Shown here: positions 8,732 to 17,441 of the stretch, one piece after another
Position numbering within the stretch: the first letter of the stretch is position 1
Layout: each line of letters begins with the position of its first letter
Origin: Candidatus Poribacteria bacterium
GTDB lineage: Bacteria > Poribacteria > WGA-4E > WGA-3G
Length of the DNA: 64,000 bases
Direction: 5' to 3'
Assembly (NCBI GenBank): GCA_958295815.1
Contig: OY282374.1
Coordinates: forward strand, 3,504,856 to 3,568,855
Notes under the pieces: model-generated
The model's input: the letters and a program-made list of their open reading frames with translations, nothing else
Told to the model about the DNA's origin: nothing
Databases searched by the model: none
Translations under genes and position numbers: made by a program

Positions 8732-9235
8732 ATGCATCAACACCTCCAGACAGAAACTCCCTGTCCCACCTTCCATACCCGCATCTCAACCCCACACGGG
8801 CGGATCGGAGAACTTAGGTTCAGTGCCGACAATAGAAAACTTACAACACCCTACTTATATCCCGTCATTAACTTTCTGACAGGCACCAGTACGCGCGGCG
8901 GTGGGGTCTGGAAGTACATCCTGCGAATCCTGATGCAGCGACAAACACCTATGCTATCGCAGATTTTGCACTTTCTTGATTTTCCGCTTACCGGGCGTTA
9001 TCTCGCAAATTGGTATGGGAAGTCAATGCGAGAACATTATCGTGAACAGAATGGTGTGTATGATGGAACACTCTTCTTAGATTCTGGTGGGTTCAAACTT
9101 CTCTACAAAACCGGCTTGGATCTCGAAGAATTTGGGATTTACAAAGATACAGAGGCGGAGGACATCCTCAATCTGCAATTAGGTTTTGAAGGCGATATTG
9201 TTGCCTCTCTCGACTACCCCTTCCTCCCAATTTAG
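8732..9235 (+). CDS. TGT-like transglycosylase, N-terminal fragment (frameshifted)
   Basis: The first 163 codons of a queuine/archaeosine tRNA-ribosyltransferase-like protein. The FLDSGGFKLL motif (Asp117) matches the conserved DSGGFQ of TGT enzymes, which exchange guanine for a 7-deazaguanine in tRNA. The frame then reads GDIVASLDYP and runs into a stop at 9233. The expected continuation is found immediately in another frame: from 9223 the codons give PPNLARPEAETRMEQ, the usual TGT sequence after DYP, joined to the ORF starting at 9259. One missing base near the C-run at 9217-9220 explains the break. Restoring it gives one protein of about 649 residues (8732-10680). Confidence 0.75.
   Translation: MHQHLQTETPCPTFHTRISTPHGRIGELRFSADNRKLTTPYLYPVINFLTGTSTRGGGVWKYILRILMQRQTPMLSQILHFLDFPLTGRYLANWYGKSMREHYREQNGVYDGTLFLDSGGFKLLYKTGLDLEEFGIYKDTEAEDILNLQLGFEGDIVASLDYPFLPI
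9217..9223 (+). other. apparent single-base frameshift in the TGT-ArcS-like gene
   Basis: In TACCCCTTCCTCCC the upstream frame reads Tyr-Pro-Phe-Leu-Pro-Ile-stop. Adding one C to the four-C run restores Tyr-Pro-Leu-Pro-Pro-Asn and keeps the frame open to 10680. A homopolymer sequencing error, a real inactivating deletion and programmed frameshifting are all possible. No canonical slippery heptamer is evident. Confidence 0.8.
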
Positions 9236-9258
9236 CACGTCCCGAGGCTGAAACGAGA

Positions 9259-10680
9259 ATGGAACAGAGTATCACAAACGCTGTTCGAGTCGCGGAACGT
9301 TTGACAACAAATACTGCTGATATACCTACAGTGCCTTATCTCTACACCTGCTGTCATGGACAGTCTGGAGAGGACATCGCCGATTATGTCCACCGCGTCT
9401 TTGCACAGATAGGAGATATGTTACCCTCTTTCGGGCTTGCTGTCGGATCGCTCGTGCCTTTCCGTGGTAAGAACGACTCAGAAATTATGGAGATGCTTAA
9501 CGCCGTTGTTCAGGCGATCCCTGAGACTCGGCGAGATACAACTCCCATTCATGCTTTCGGTGTTTCAGGGGCACTAACCCCGCTTCTTGCCTATATTGGG
9601 GTTGATACTTTCGACAGTTCTGCTTACATTCAAACATCTCGGAGTCTCGTATACTCTGACCCAGACACCCAAAAAAAACTCAGAATCATGGAGATGGACG
9701 AGACAGACTGCAACTGCTATATCTGTGAAGCTTATCCGATCCAAGAAATTCAGCAAGCATTTATGGATAAGCAGAGTTACAGAGCCACCTCCACTGGGAA
9801 GTTTAAAAGCGAATACTATGCTGCTATCGGTCTTCACAACTTCCAGATGGAAGCCGACATCCTCACCGAAATGCACACCGCAATTGCAGCAGGTGATGCG
9901 CTTGAGTACCTAACCCGGTATCTGACCAAATATCAACACTTCCGTGGCTTAAAGCGGGCGGCAGCGTGGCTCGCTGAAAACGATGATGCCCTTGCATCCC
10001 GATTAAGCCGTACCATAATTCAGAAACCCACGCCAAGAACTACGAAGCGAACACAGCGGAGTCCTGATCAGTTAAGCCTCTTTTCTCATACCCACGAGAA
10101 CGCTGACAACGATAAGGAAGGTCGGATCTCTCAGACTGTTTCACTCGCTTATACGCCTGATGATTTCCAGGTGCCTGATGCGTATCAACCGCCCGATGGA
10201 AAAGAGATTCTCCTTGCGATTCCTTGTGCCGGTAAAAAGCCGTATTCCGTCTCACGTACACACACCATGATTGCGAATAGATTGCAGGCTACCTTTCCGG
10301 AAAAGCAGGACTGCATCCACAAAATAACCCTTTCTGGGCTTTACGGTCCTGTTCCCGAAGAATTTGAGACAGAGGAAGCGGTTATTCGTTACGATTTTCA
10401 ACTCTCGCATAAAAACACCGAACAAATTGAACGATGTACAGCTCGATTGATTGACTACCTCAAAAAGTATCGAGACAACTATAAATTTACAATCGGATAC
10501 GCTACGAGTCGAGCGTACAGAGCAGTCTTTGCGCTCACAGAAACGCGTTTTCCCGGATTCATTTTACTGCCGGAAGCACCCAGACAGCAACGATTGGCAG
10601 AATTCTTCAGGCATACTAACGTAGATGTCCTGATGGAAGTGATACAGCAAAAAATTATAGGAATTGATGAAAAATGTTGA
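9259..10680 (+). CDS. TGT C-terminal half fused to an ArcS-like domain (frameshifted from upstream fragment)
   Basis: This 473-codon frame continues the TGT domain. GVDTFDSSAYIQTS (residues 114-127 of this ORF) covers the conserved G-[VI]-D-x-F-D active-site segment. CNCYIC (Cys151, Cys153, Cys156) with His193 in GLHNF is the TGT zinc site CxCxxC-His. After a polar linker (about 260-310) comes a domain with PCAGKKPYSVSRTH (residues 322-335), an exact match to PC-x3-KPY-x2-S-x2-H, the signature of archaeal archaeosine synthase ArcS, which amidates preQ0 in tRNA. GLYGPVPEEFE and the C-terminal TIGYATSRAYRAV fit that domain. The start ATG 9259 is internal to the real gene. The stop overlaps the next gene by 7 bases, suggesting coupling. 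Confidence 0.78.
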   Translation: MEQSITNAVRVAERLTTNTADIPTVPYLYTCCHGQSGEDIADYVHRVFAQIGDMLPSFGLAVGSLVPFRGKNDSEIMEMLNAVVQAIPETRRDTTPIHAFGVSGALTPLLAYIGVDTFDSSAYIQTSRSLVYSDPDTQKKLRIMEMDETDCNCYICEAYPIQEIQQAFMDKQSYRATSTGKFKSEYYAAIGLHNFQMEADILTEMHTAIAAGDALEYLTRYLTKYQHFRGLKRAAAWLAENDDALASRLSRTIIQKPTPRTTKRTQRSPDQLSLFSHTHENADNDKEGRISQTVSLAYTPDDFQVPDAYQPPDGKEILLAIPCAGKKPYSVSRTHTMIANRLQATFPEKQDCIHKITLSGLYGPVPEEFETEEAVIRYDFQLSHKNTEQIERCTARLIDYLKKYRDNYKFTIGYATSRAYRAVFALTETRFPGFILLPEAPRQQRLAEFFRHTNVDVLMEVIQQKIIGIDEKC

Positions 10681-11843
10681 GTTATTTCTTGCCCCCACGA
10701 ATTGAATTTGGAGACGGCACCATCCAAGACTTAGGCGAACACGTCAAAGCGTTGAATGGCAAAAAGCCGCTCGTGGTGAGCGATGCTGGTGTTATCAATG
10801 CTGGTATCCTCGCCAAAGCGATAGATGCATTGGACGCAGCCGGTTTAGCACATACCACATATTCAGACATTGAGCCGAATCCCACAGACCTCAGTATCAC
10901 AGATGGTGTAGATGTTTACAAAGCGGAAGCGTGCGATGTCGTTATCGCTGTCGGTGGTGGGAGCGTAATGGATGCTGCGAAAGCCATTCGCCTCTTAACA
11001 ACCCATGAACCGCCATTGGAACCCTACTATTCTGATGTCGGTGGGATTGACCAGATCCGTGACGATATGCCACCCTTAATATGCGTTCCAACAACCGCAG
11101 GCACCGGCAGCGAAGTCTCACAAGGCTCGATCATTACAGACACATCACTGAATACGACCGATCGATGGCGAAAGCGGGCAATCGTTACGCCGTTCAACAT
11201 GTCAAATATAGCACTCCTTGACCCAGGTATAACGGTCGGCATGCCACCCGCTCTCACTGCCGCGACAGGCATGGATGCCATCACCCACGGTATTGAAGCC
11301 TACGTCGCGACAAAATACCATCCGATAGCTGAAGGGGTCGCACTACAGGCACTCAGAATGTTGAGTGCGAATATCCAACAAGCCTATCACAACGGAGAAG
11401 ATGTAAATGCCCGGGGGGAAATGCTTCTCGGATCGTGCATGGCAGCATTTTCATTTCAAAAGGGTCTCGGCGCAGTCCATTCACTGGCACATCAACTCTC
11501 TACAGATGCACCCATCCCCCACGGTGTAGCCAACGCTATTCTCCTCCCACCTGTCATGGAGTTCAACTTTTCTCATGCAAGCGAGAAATACGCCGAAGTC
11601 GCGCATGCCTTAGGTATAGACACCAGAGATATGGATAGCAATGAGGCGGGACGTGCAGCCATTGATAAAATCAAGGAATACAACGTTGAACTGAATATGC
11701 CCACAGGGCTTGGTGCTGCCGGTTTGGACCGAGAAAAGATTCCAAAACTCGGAGCGGATGCCATGCTCGATCACTGTCACAAATTCAATCCGAGGCCATG
11801 TAAGGAAGAGGATATGGTTGTGTTGTTTGAGGCATCGTTTTAA
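10674..11843 (+). CDS. iron-containing alcohol dehydrogenase
   Basis: A 389-residue group III alcohol dehydrogenase, cytoplasmic and NAD(P)-dependent. The N-terminus LPPRIEFGDGTI is typical, followed by the nucleotide-binding VIAVGGGSVMDAAKAI and the PTTAGTGSEVS loop. Metal ligands are visible as the Asp and His of TGMDAITHGIEAY, the His of GLGAVHSLAHQL and the His of PIPHGVANAILLP. It overlaps the end of the preceding TGT-ArcS-like gene by 7 bases and is probably translated from the same message, though no functional link is obvious. The last codons overlap the convergent lipoprotein gene by 4 bases. Substrate (alcohol, lactaldehyde or succinic semialdehyde) cannot be assigned. Confidence 0.9.
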   Translation: MLSYFLPPRIEFGDGTIQDLGEHVKALNGKKPLVVSDAGVINAGILAKAIDALDAAGLAHTTYSDIEPNPTDLSITDGVDVYKAEACDVVIAVGGGSVMDAAKAIRLLTTHEPPLEPYYSDVGGIDQIRDDMPPLICVPTTAGTGSEVSQGSIITDTSLNTTDRWRKRAIVTPFNMSNIALLDPGITVGMPPALTAATGMDAITHGIEAYVATKYHPIAEGVALQALRMLSANIQQAYHNGEDVNARGEMLLGSCMAAFSFQKGLGAVHSLAHQLSTDAPIPHGVANAILLPPVMEFNFSHASEKYAEVAHALGIDTRDMDSNEAGRAAIDKIKEYNVELNMPTGLGAAGLDREKIPKLGADAMLDHCHKFNPRPCKEEDMVVLFEASF

Positions 11844-14071
11844 CGAGTATTAACAGGCACAATCCAACCCTTCGTCAATGCAGGCTTATAAGCGTTGTCA
11901 CGCAAATAATCCGACGTTTGCCACAGGCAGAGATGCTTACCATCTGGCATCCAGACAACGGATGTTAGTTTCATCGGCGTGCGGGCAATAGGGAACTTCT
12001 TACCGCTCTCATGGTCATAAATCCACACTTTCCAGCGGATACCCTCACAGTCCTCACGTTCCAGATATGCTAACTGTTTACCTGTCGGTGACCAAGAAGG
12101 AGACGTATGTTTCAGGATCTCGCTCTGTGTCTGTGTGCTCACCGTTTCCGATAAGTGCAGCTGCTTATCAATCCGCTGTCCGGGTCGGTTGCTACCCGAC
12201 AAAACGTAGGCAATCCGTGTTCCATCTGCTGCCCAATTCAGATGATGTGCCTTTTGGTGTTGCGTCTGAATTTCTTTTATGCGTTGACCTTCTATATCTT
12301 GGATGCGGATGCCGACATACTTTGAACTATTTACACTGAAGGCCACACGTGTGCCGTCGAGAGCCCAAGATGGTGCAGACAGGTAGGTGTAGGTACGCCG
12401 CGGACGTTCAATCGGGACACGGGCAATGGCACTTAAACCGCTGCCATCACTGTTAATGCGGTAGACAACATCCAAACCCTTTTCGCGTCTTCTAAACACC
12501 AAACGGTTAGACGTAGGTGAAAATGCGGGTCCATCGCCGCCGACTAACTGTTTAACTTGGCCAAACTTCCAATCTACCGTGTAAATATACCGCTCACCTT
12601 TTTCATCTACCTCAAACGCCAAAAGCCTGCTATCCAGCGACCAGGAAACATGGGGATTGTAAAAGTATCCGGCATAATACTTTCGCGCCCGTTCACCTTT
12701 TCGATCCATAATCCATAACTCGTTCGCACGCCAGTACCTGCCCCCAAGGTCTTCCCGTCTCAAAAACGCGATAAACTCTCCATCCGGACTCCAGCGTGGG
12801 AATTCAGCACCCTCTATCAATTCCAGACGACGCGGTGATACTGTTGGATCATCACTTCCACGGCAAAAAGTGGGGTTAAATAAAATACCATCTATATCCT
12901 CAAACTCCGCAAAAGCGAATTTGTCCATCCATCCGTGGGCACCGTTCGGCAGTTCAATTTCGTACAACTCCTCCGAAACGCTCACAATTGGCAAACGCGT
13001 TCCGTCGTTCAGGTGCAACAACACGGACATCCCGTCTTTTGACGTGTAGACCGGTGCAGCATCATGGACGACAACTCCCATTCGCCGAGTTTCTTCAGGG
13101 GTTTCCGCGATTTCTGTTGCGTTGGTAAAGGCATAAACATGTCCATCGCCAGATGCTGCATAGAGGACTCCATCGGAAATAGCGGGGGCAGCATCCACAA
13201 AACCACCTGTCTGATATACCCAAGTTTCTGTTTTTGATGCTGAATCAAACCCATGGATCTTTCCGTCGCGCGCCCCGATATAAACAGTACCATTCGCCGT
13301 AACAGGATAACTCTCGCTTCCCGCCGTCTCACCACGCCATAGCTTCGCATCGTGTTTCGGATGCACCGGACGAAACACACCGTTTGCACATCCGTATTCG
13401 ACATTCTGGATTCGGACCGTCCGCTCGCGCATCGCCTCCAGTTTGCCTGTCCTCGCATTCAGCAGATAGATTTTTGACCTGAACGCTCCGATGTAAACTT
13501 TATCATCGTCAACAATCACTGGGGCGTCTGTCCAACTATTTGTTTTGTATTCCCACAACTTTTTGCCTGTTTCCGTATCCAATGCGTAGACCTTGTTGTT
13601 CCGCGCACTGAAGTAGACTTGATTCCCCAGTACTGTCGCAGAATAACGGATAGCATCACCCGCATCAAACACCCATTTGATGTTCCACTGTTTGGCATCT
13701 AATGCATACAATTTGCCATCCGTCGAACCAATATACACGGTCCCGTTTGCAATCACTGGGGAGGCGTGAAGGGGTCCGCCAGTCTTGAATTTCCACAGCA
13801 AGTCCAGCGGCGGTGCCAGACTTTCATCAGGGCTAATCCCAGAAAAGTCTATATTGTGCATAAACGTATGCCAATCTTCGGCACGCGGAGGCGGTGTAAC
13901 GGACTCCGCCACTTCAGAAGATGCAGATTCCTGCCCGTCCAACTGGCGCGATGATTCTTTCTGCGCTGAATCGCACCCCCATACAAGCAGGAACACGAAG
14001 AGTACTATGATTTTTTTTCCACAGCTCGCAAACCAAAAATTGTTATACAAAAGTCTATTCCAGAGGTACAC
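11840..14071 (-). CDS. lipoprotein with PQQ-type propeller, SH3b-like and TolB-like propeller domains
   Basis: A 743-residue exported lipoprotein. GTG 14071 has an AAAGGA site 6 bases upstream, and the signal peptide ends in the lipobox LLVWGC. After a low-complexity linker come PQQ/Pyrrolo-quinoline-type propeller repeats (about 70-320), with repeats of the form GTVYIGSTDGKLYALDA and VYFSARNNKVYALDTETGK. A short SH3b-like module follows (about 330-395, GVVVHDAAPVYTSKDGMSV to GAHGWMDKF), then TolB/PD40 repeats (about 410-735: FPRWSPDGEFIAFLRR, APSWALDGTRVAFS, SPSWSPTGKQLAYL). No catalytic residues are visible; a scaffold or sensing role on the outer cell surface or in the periplasm is inferred. 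Confidence 0.75.
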   Translation of the reverse strand: MYLWNRLLYNNFWFASCGKKIIVLFVFLLVWGCDSAQKESSRQLDGQESASSEVAESVTPPPRAEDWHTFMHNIDFSGISPDESLAPPLDLLWKFKTGGPLHASPVIANGTVYIGSTDGKLYALDAKQWNIKWVFDAGDAIRYSATVLGNQVYFSARNNKVYALDTETGKKLWEYKTNSWTDAPVIVDDDKVYIGAFRSKIYLLNARTGKLEAMRERTVRIQNVEYGCANGVFRPVHPKHDAKLWRGETAGSESYPVTANGTVYIGARDGKIHGFDSASKTETWVYQTGGFVDAAPAISDGVLYAASGDGHVYAFTNATEIAETPEETRRMGVVVHDAAPVYTSKDGMSVLLHLNDGTRLPIVSVSEELYEIELPNGAHGWMDKFAFAEFEDIDGILFNPTFCRGSDDPTVSPRRLELIEGAEFPRWSPDGEFIAFLRREDLGGRYWRANELWIMDRKGERARKYYAGYFYNPHVSWSLDSRLLAFEVDEKGERYIYTVDWKFGQVKQLVGGDGPAFSPTSNRLVFRRREKGLDVVYRINSDGSGLSAIARVPIERPRRTYTYLSAPSWALDGTRVAFSVNSSKYVGIRIQDIEGQRIKEIQTQHQKAHHLNWAADGTRIAYVLSGSNRPGQRIDKQLHLSETVSTQTQSEILKHTSPSWSPTGKQLAYLEREDCEGIRWKVWIYDHESGKKFPIARTPMKLTSVVWMPDGKHLCLWQTSDYLRDNAYKPALTKGWIVPVNTR

Positions 14072-14404
14072 ATTAATCCTTTCACTTATTGTTCATATCC
14101 GATTTTACCATTTGGGACTTCATATTAACTTACCATATTATTTCATGACATGCAACCGAAATACGATAGTGGTATATGATTCTCCTGTAGGAGGTAACTC
14201 CAAATTGTGTCCACACGCGACACAATTTGTCTTAGCTTTACATTTCCCGACTCTTAACTTCTGATCCGTTTTTTCAAAGAGAATAGGAGCGACTTCCAAC
14301 TAACACAATAGACGTTGATAATCTACTATTTTTTCTTACGAACTTCAATTGGTTTGTGGTTGAATATCGAAAAATGCGTCCATAGTGCCGAAATGACGAA
14401 AAAT
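14072..14404. other. divergent intergenic region, no gene seen
   Basis: A 330-base AT-rich spacer between the minus-strand lipoprotein gene and the glyA promoter. It carries one REP-like element (14185-14252). An ORF across it on the plus strand (13785-14264) is a shadow with no codon structure or ribosome site. Confidence 0.6.
14185..14252. repeat. REP-like intergenic element (CTGTAGGAGG...CGACT type)
   Basis: It begins CTGTAGGAGGTAACTCC and ends with TTAGCTTTACATTT plus CCCGACT. CAAATTGTGT (14201-14210) and ACACAATTTG (14220-14229) form a perfect 10-bp stem with a 9-base loop. The flanks match the element at 56197-56252 nearly base for base, while the stem-loop centre differs between copies. 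Confidence 0.75.
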
Positions 14405-14433
14405 TTGAATTTGTGCTAAATCTGTGTTACAAT
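14405..14433 (+). promoter_or_regulatory. sigma-70-type promoter for glyA
   Basis: TTGAAT (14405-14410), a 17-base spacer and TACAAT (14428-14433) give a likely transcription start near 14440. This excludes translation from the in-frame ATG at 14424 and supports ATG 14490. Confidence 0.65.
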
Positions 14434-14489
14434 TTACTTCTACAAAAATAATGCCATCTTACTTTATTAATTGCAAACGGGGAACGCGA

Positions 14490-15752
14490 ATGAACACGTT
14501 AGAATCCAAACTCGGTGAAGTCGACCCACAGATCGTTGAAATCGCCTCCAAAGACTTAACACGTCAGCAAAATTCCCTTATGCTAATCCCGTCCGAGAAC
14601 TACGCCAGCCGTGCCGTTATGGAGGCGCAGAGCAGCGTTCTCGCTAACAAATATGCTGAGGGTTACCCCGGTGAGCGTTACTATAACGGGTGCAAGTTTA
14701 TGGACGAAACCGAATCACTCGCAATTGCGCGCGCCAAAGCACTTTTCGGCGCTGAACACGTTAATGTCCAACCGCACGCTGGCAGCCAAGCGAATATGGC
14801 AGTCTATCATGCGTTGCTGGAACCTGGAGACACGATTTTAGGCATGTCCCTCAGTCATGGTGGACATCTCACACATGGTGATAATGTCAACTTCTCAGGG
14901 TGCTATTACAATGTAGTCGGTTATGGTGTAGACGCTAAAACCGAGCGTATTGACATGGAAGAGATCGAGCGTCTCGCAGTAGAACACCGTCCGAAACTCA
15001 TTGTCGTCGGTGCAACCGCTTATCCACGGCATTTTGACTTTTCCGAATGGCGACAGGTCGCCGATTCCGTTGGTGCTTATTTGCTCACAGATATAGCCCA
15101 TATTGCCGGACTTATCGCAGGTGGCGTCCATCCAGACCCTGTTCCCTATAGTGATGTGGTTACAACAACAACCCACAAAACCCTACGCGGTCCCCGAGGC
15201 GCAATGATTATGTGTAAGTCTGAATACGCAGACAAAATCGATCGAGCCGTCTTTCCTGGTCTACAAGGCGGACCCTTCCTGCACACAATCGCAGCCAGAG
15301 CTGTCGCTTTCAAGGAAGCAAGCGAACCCGCTTTTAAAATATATCAAGCGCAGATTGTTAAAAATGCCAAAGCACTTGCTGCAAGGTTAATCGAAAACGG
15401 CTTCCGATTAGTGAGTGGTGGGACCGATAACCATCTTATGCTGATGGATCTCACATCCAAATACGAAAAACTCAGTGGACGGCAAGCCGCTGATCACTTG
15501 GAAGACGCTGGAATTATCGTCAATAAAAATACTATACCCTTCGACAAAAGGAAACCGAGAACGACAAGCGGTATACGTATCGGGACTCCAATGATTACTA
15601 CGCGCGGTATGAAAGAAGATGAAATGATTCAAGTCGCCGACTTTATCGCAGAGACACTCGAAAACAGGCAGAAAGCCTCAATCAAACGGCGAATTCGCGA
15701 GAAAGTCAACGAATTCTGCGCACAGTTCCCGATTTATGAATATTTAGGGTAG
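14490..15752 (+). CDS. glyA: serine hydroxymethyltransferase
   Basis: A 420-residue PLP enzyme that interconverts serine and glycine with tetrahydrofolate, feeding one-carbon metabolism. Start ATG 14490 follows a GGGGA site; the upstream ATG 14424 lies inside the promoter. Diagnostic motifs are [20 protein letters not shown], the [13 protein letters not shown] substrate loop, [15 protein letters not shown], and the PLP lysine in [13 protein letters not shown] (Lys230). [20 protein letters not shown] and [15 protein letters not shown] complete the C-terminal domain. Length matches the bacterial family. The next gene is folC, also folate-related. Confidence 0.97.
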   Translation: MNTLESKLGEVDPQIVEIASKDLTRQQNSLMLIPSENYASRAVMEAQSSVLANKYAEGYPGERYYNGCKFMDETESLAIARAKALFGAEHVNVQPHAGSQANMAVYHALLEPGDTILGMSLSHGGHLTHGDNVNFSGCYYNVVGYGVDAKTERIDMEEIERLAVEHRPKLIVVGATAYPRHFDFSEWRQVADSVGAYLLTDIAHIAGLIAGGVHPDPVPYSDVVTTTTHKTLRGPRGAMIMCKSEYADKIDRAVFPGLQGGPFLHTIAARAVAFKEASEPAFKIYQAQIVKNAKALAARLIENGFRLVSGGTDNHLMLMDLTSKYEKLSGRQAADHLEDAGIIVNKNTIPFDKRKPRTTSGIRIGTPMITTRGMKEDEMIQVADFIAETLENRQKASIKRRIREKVNEFCAQFPIYEYLG

Positions 15753-15763
15753 TTGGTTATGGG

Positions 15764-15892
15764 GTGTCGGTTATTAGTTTTCAGTTAAGATATGGCTTGT
15801 AAGGGAGGTATCCTTCCTTGAGTATACCAAGCCGCGGAAGATTGTTATAAAACGTCTCTTAACTGACAACCGACAACTGAAAACTGACAACT
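15764..15892. repeat. inverted repeat of the AACTGAAAACTGACAAC type flanking a hairpin
   Basis: GGTTATTAGTTTTCAGTTAAG sequence at 15771-15790 faces TCTTAACTGACAACCGACAA and AACTGAAAACTGACAAC (15857-15892). The left arm is roughly the reverse complement of the right. The centre holds GTAAGGGAGGTATCCTTCC, a REP-like palindrome. The right arm ends directly at the folC start codon, leaving no Shine-Dalgarno sequence. Confidence 0.6.
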
Positions 15893-17254
15893 ATGGACTA
15901 CAAAGCCGCACTCGCCTATATTGAAAAATTCATTGACTATGAGAGAAGTCCTGACTTTTCTCGGCAGGCGAGACTCTATAACCTGAATCGAATCTCATTA
16001 TTGTTGGAACGACTCGGGAATCCACAAGATAGGTTGCGGGTCATCCACATCGCTGGGAGCAAAGGGAAGGGGTCTACCGCCGCACTTATAGCGTCGGTGC
16101 TTACGCATGCAGGCTACAAAACCGGCCTCTTTACATCCCCGCATCTTATCACACCACGAGAAAGATGCCGCATTAATAATGAACTGATTTCAGAGTCGGA
16201 CATTGCTTACTATATTGATAAGCTCAAACCTGCAATTGACACCGTTTCTGCATCTGAATTCGGGCGTGTTTCATTTTTTGAAATATATACCGCGCTCGCA
16301 TTTTCCTATTTCGCTGACAAAGCGACAGATTTTGCTGTTATCGAAGTCGGCTTGGGAGGTAGACTCGATGCAACGAATGTTGTCACACCAGTCACAACTG
16401 TTATCACGCCGATCAGTTTAGAGCATACCGCAATATTGGGCGAAACTTATAGCGAAATCGCAGGCGAGAAAGCAGAAATTATTAAACACGGGTGCCCGCT
16501 CGCACTCGCTCCACAACATCCTGAAGCACGGGCAGTATTTGAAAAGGTCGCCAGTAAACGAAGCGCGCCTATTATTGAAATCAAAGCGTCTCTGCAGAGC
16601 GATTCCGATTCTTCAGGATCTCGGATCATCTACAACGCCGACGGCCTACCTGTAGCGCAGCACTTTGATGTGGAAACTAATTCGGATAGTTATTCACAGT
16701 TGATTATACCACTCTTGGGACACCACCAATTTGTCAACGCCACTACCGCTCTCGCTGGGTTTGAATGTCTGAAACGGCAAGGATATGTGATTCCAAGAAC
16801 CAGTGTTTATGCAGGGTTCAAAGGTGTGCAGTGGAATGGACGGATACAGCAAGTTAGGTCAGCCCCGATTGTTGTACTTGATGGCGCACACTCTCCCGTC
16901 TCAATGGAAGCGTTGTGCCGGACACTCCGAGAAAGTTTTCACTACACTCAGGTGATCTTTGTTGTTAGTTTCATGAAAGATAAGAATCTTAAAACAATTG
17001 GCAGTATTATCTCAAAAACCGCAGATACCGTGATTGCCACACAGGTTGCTGGTAACCCACGTGTTATACCTGCTGAAGCAATACAGAACGCGTGGTCTGG
17101 CACATGTCTGAACGTTACTGAATGTCCAGATCCAGAAACGGCAATCGCGAAGGCACTGTCCTACGCATCACCGACGGATTTAATCTGCATCACTGGTTCA
17201 CTTTATCTCGTCGGTCAGGCACTGGAATGGTTTTCGGATCTCGATAACCGGTAA
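15893..17254 (+). CDS. folC: bifunctional folylpolyglutamate synthase / dihydrofolate synthase
   Basis: A 453-residue Mur-ligase-family enzyme that adds glutamate to folates (and to dihydropteroate). The ATP-binding loop IAGSKGKGSTAALIASVL, the folate loop GLFTSPHLITPRERCRIN and the conserved ATDFAVIEVGLGGRLDATN are all present, with ITPISLEHTAILG next. The C-terminal domain has VLDGAHSPVSMEAL. Length is normal. The start abuts a dispersed repeat and has no ribosome site, so initiation may be weak or leader-dependent. It follows glyA on the same strand by about 140 bases. Confidence 0.95.
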   Translation: MDYKAALAYIEKFIDYERSPDFSRQARLYNLNRISLLLERLGNPQDRLRVIHIAGSKGKGSTAALIASVLTHAGYKTGLFTSPHLITPRERCRINNELISESDIAYYIDKLKPAIDTVSASEFGRVSFFEIYTALAFSYFADKATDFAVIEVGLGGRLDATNVVTPVTTVITPISLEHTAILGETYSEIAGEKAEIIKHGCPLALAPQHPEARAVFEKVASKRSAPIIEIKASLQSDSDSSGSRIIYNADGLPVAQHFDVETNSDSYSQLIIPLLGHHQFVNATTALAGFECLKRQGYVIPRTSVYAGFKGVQWNGRIQQVRSAPIVVLDGAHSPVSMEALCRTLRESFHYTQVIFVVSFMKDKNLKTIGSIISKTADTVIATQVAGNPRVIPAEAIQNAWSGTCLNVTECPDPETAIAKALSYASPTDLICITGSLYLVGQALEWFSDLDNR

Positions 17255-17441
17255 GGAAAGTTTCTCTCGTTCGGATTGCTCTATGGTGTTAATCGTTAAG
17301 AAGCATAATGGATTGAAATAACTGACGAACTTTAAGAAAAAATGTTTTTGTATCGGGTTCCCTCCGGTTACTCGAAAGTGACCGAACAAAACCGATCAGA
17401 ACTATAATCGTATTTTAAAGAATAAAAAAGAGAGGTTTTTA

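Noticed and set aside
9259..9300. Treating ATG 9259 as an independent gene start
   Set aside because: Upstream codons in the same frame already encode the expected TGT continuation, so the ATG is internal.
14424..14489. 22-codon N-terminal extension of glyA
   Set aside because: It overlaps the promoter -10 region and does not resemble SHMT N-termini.
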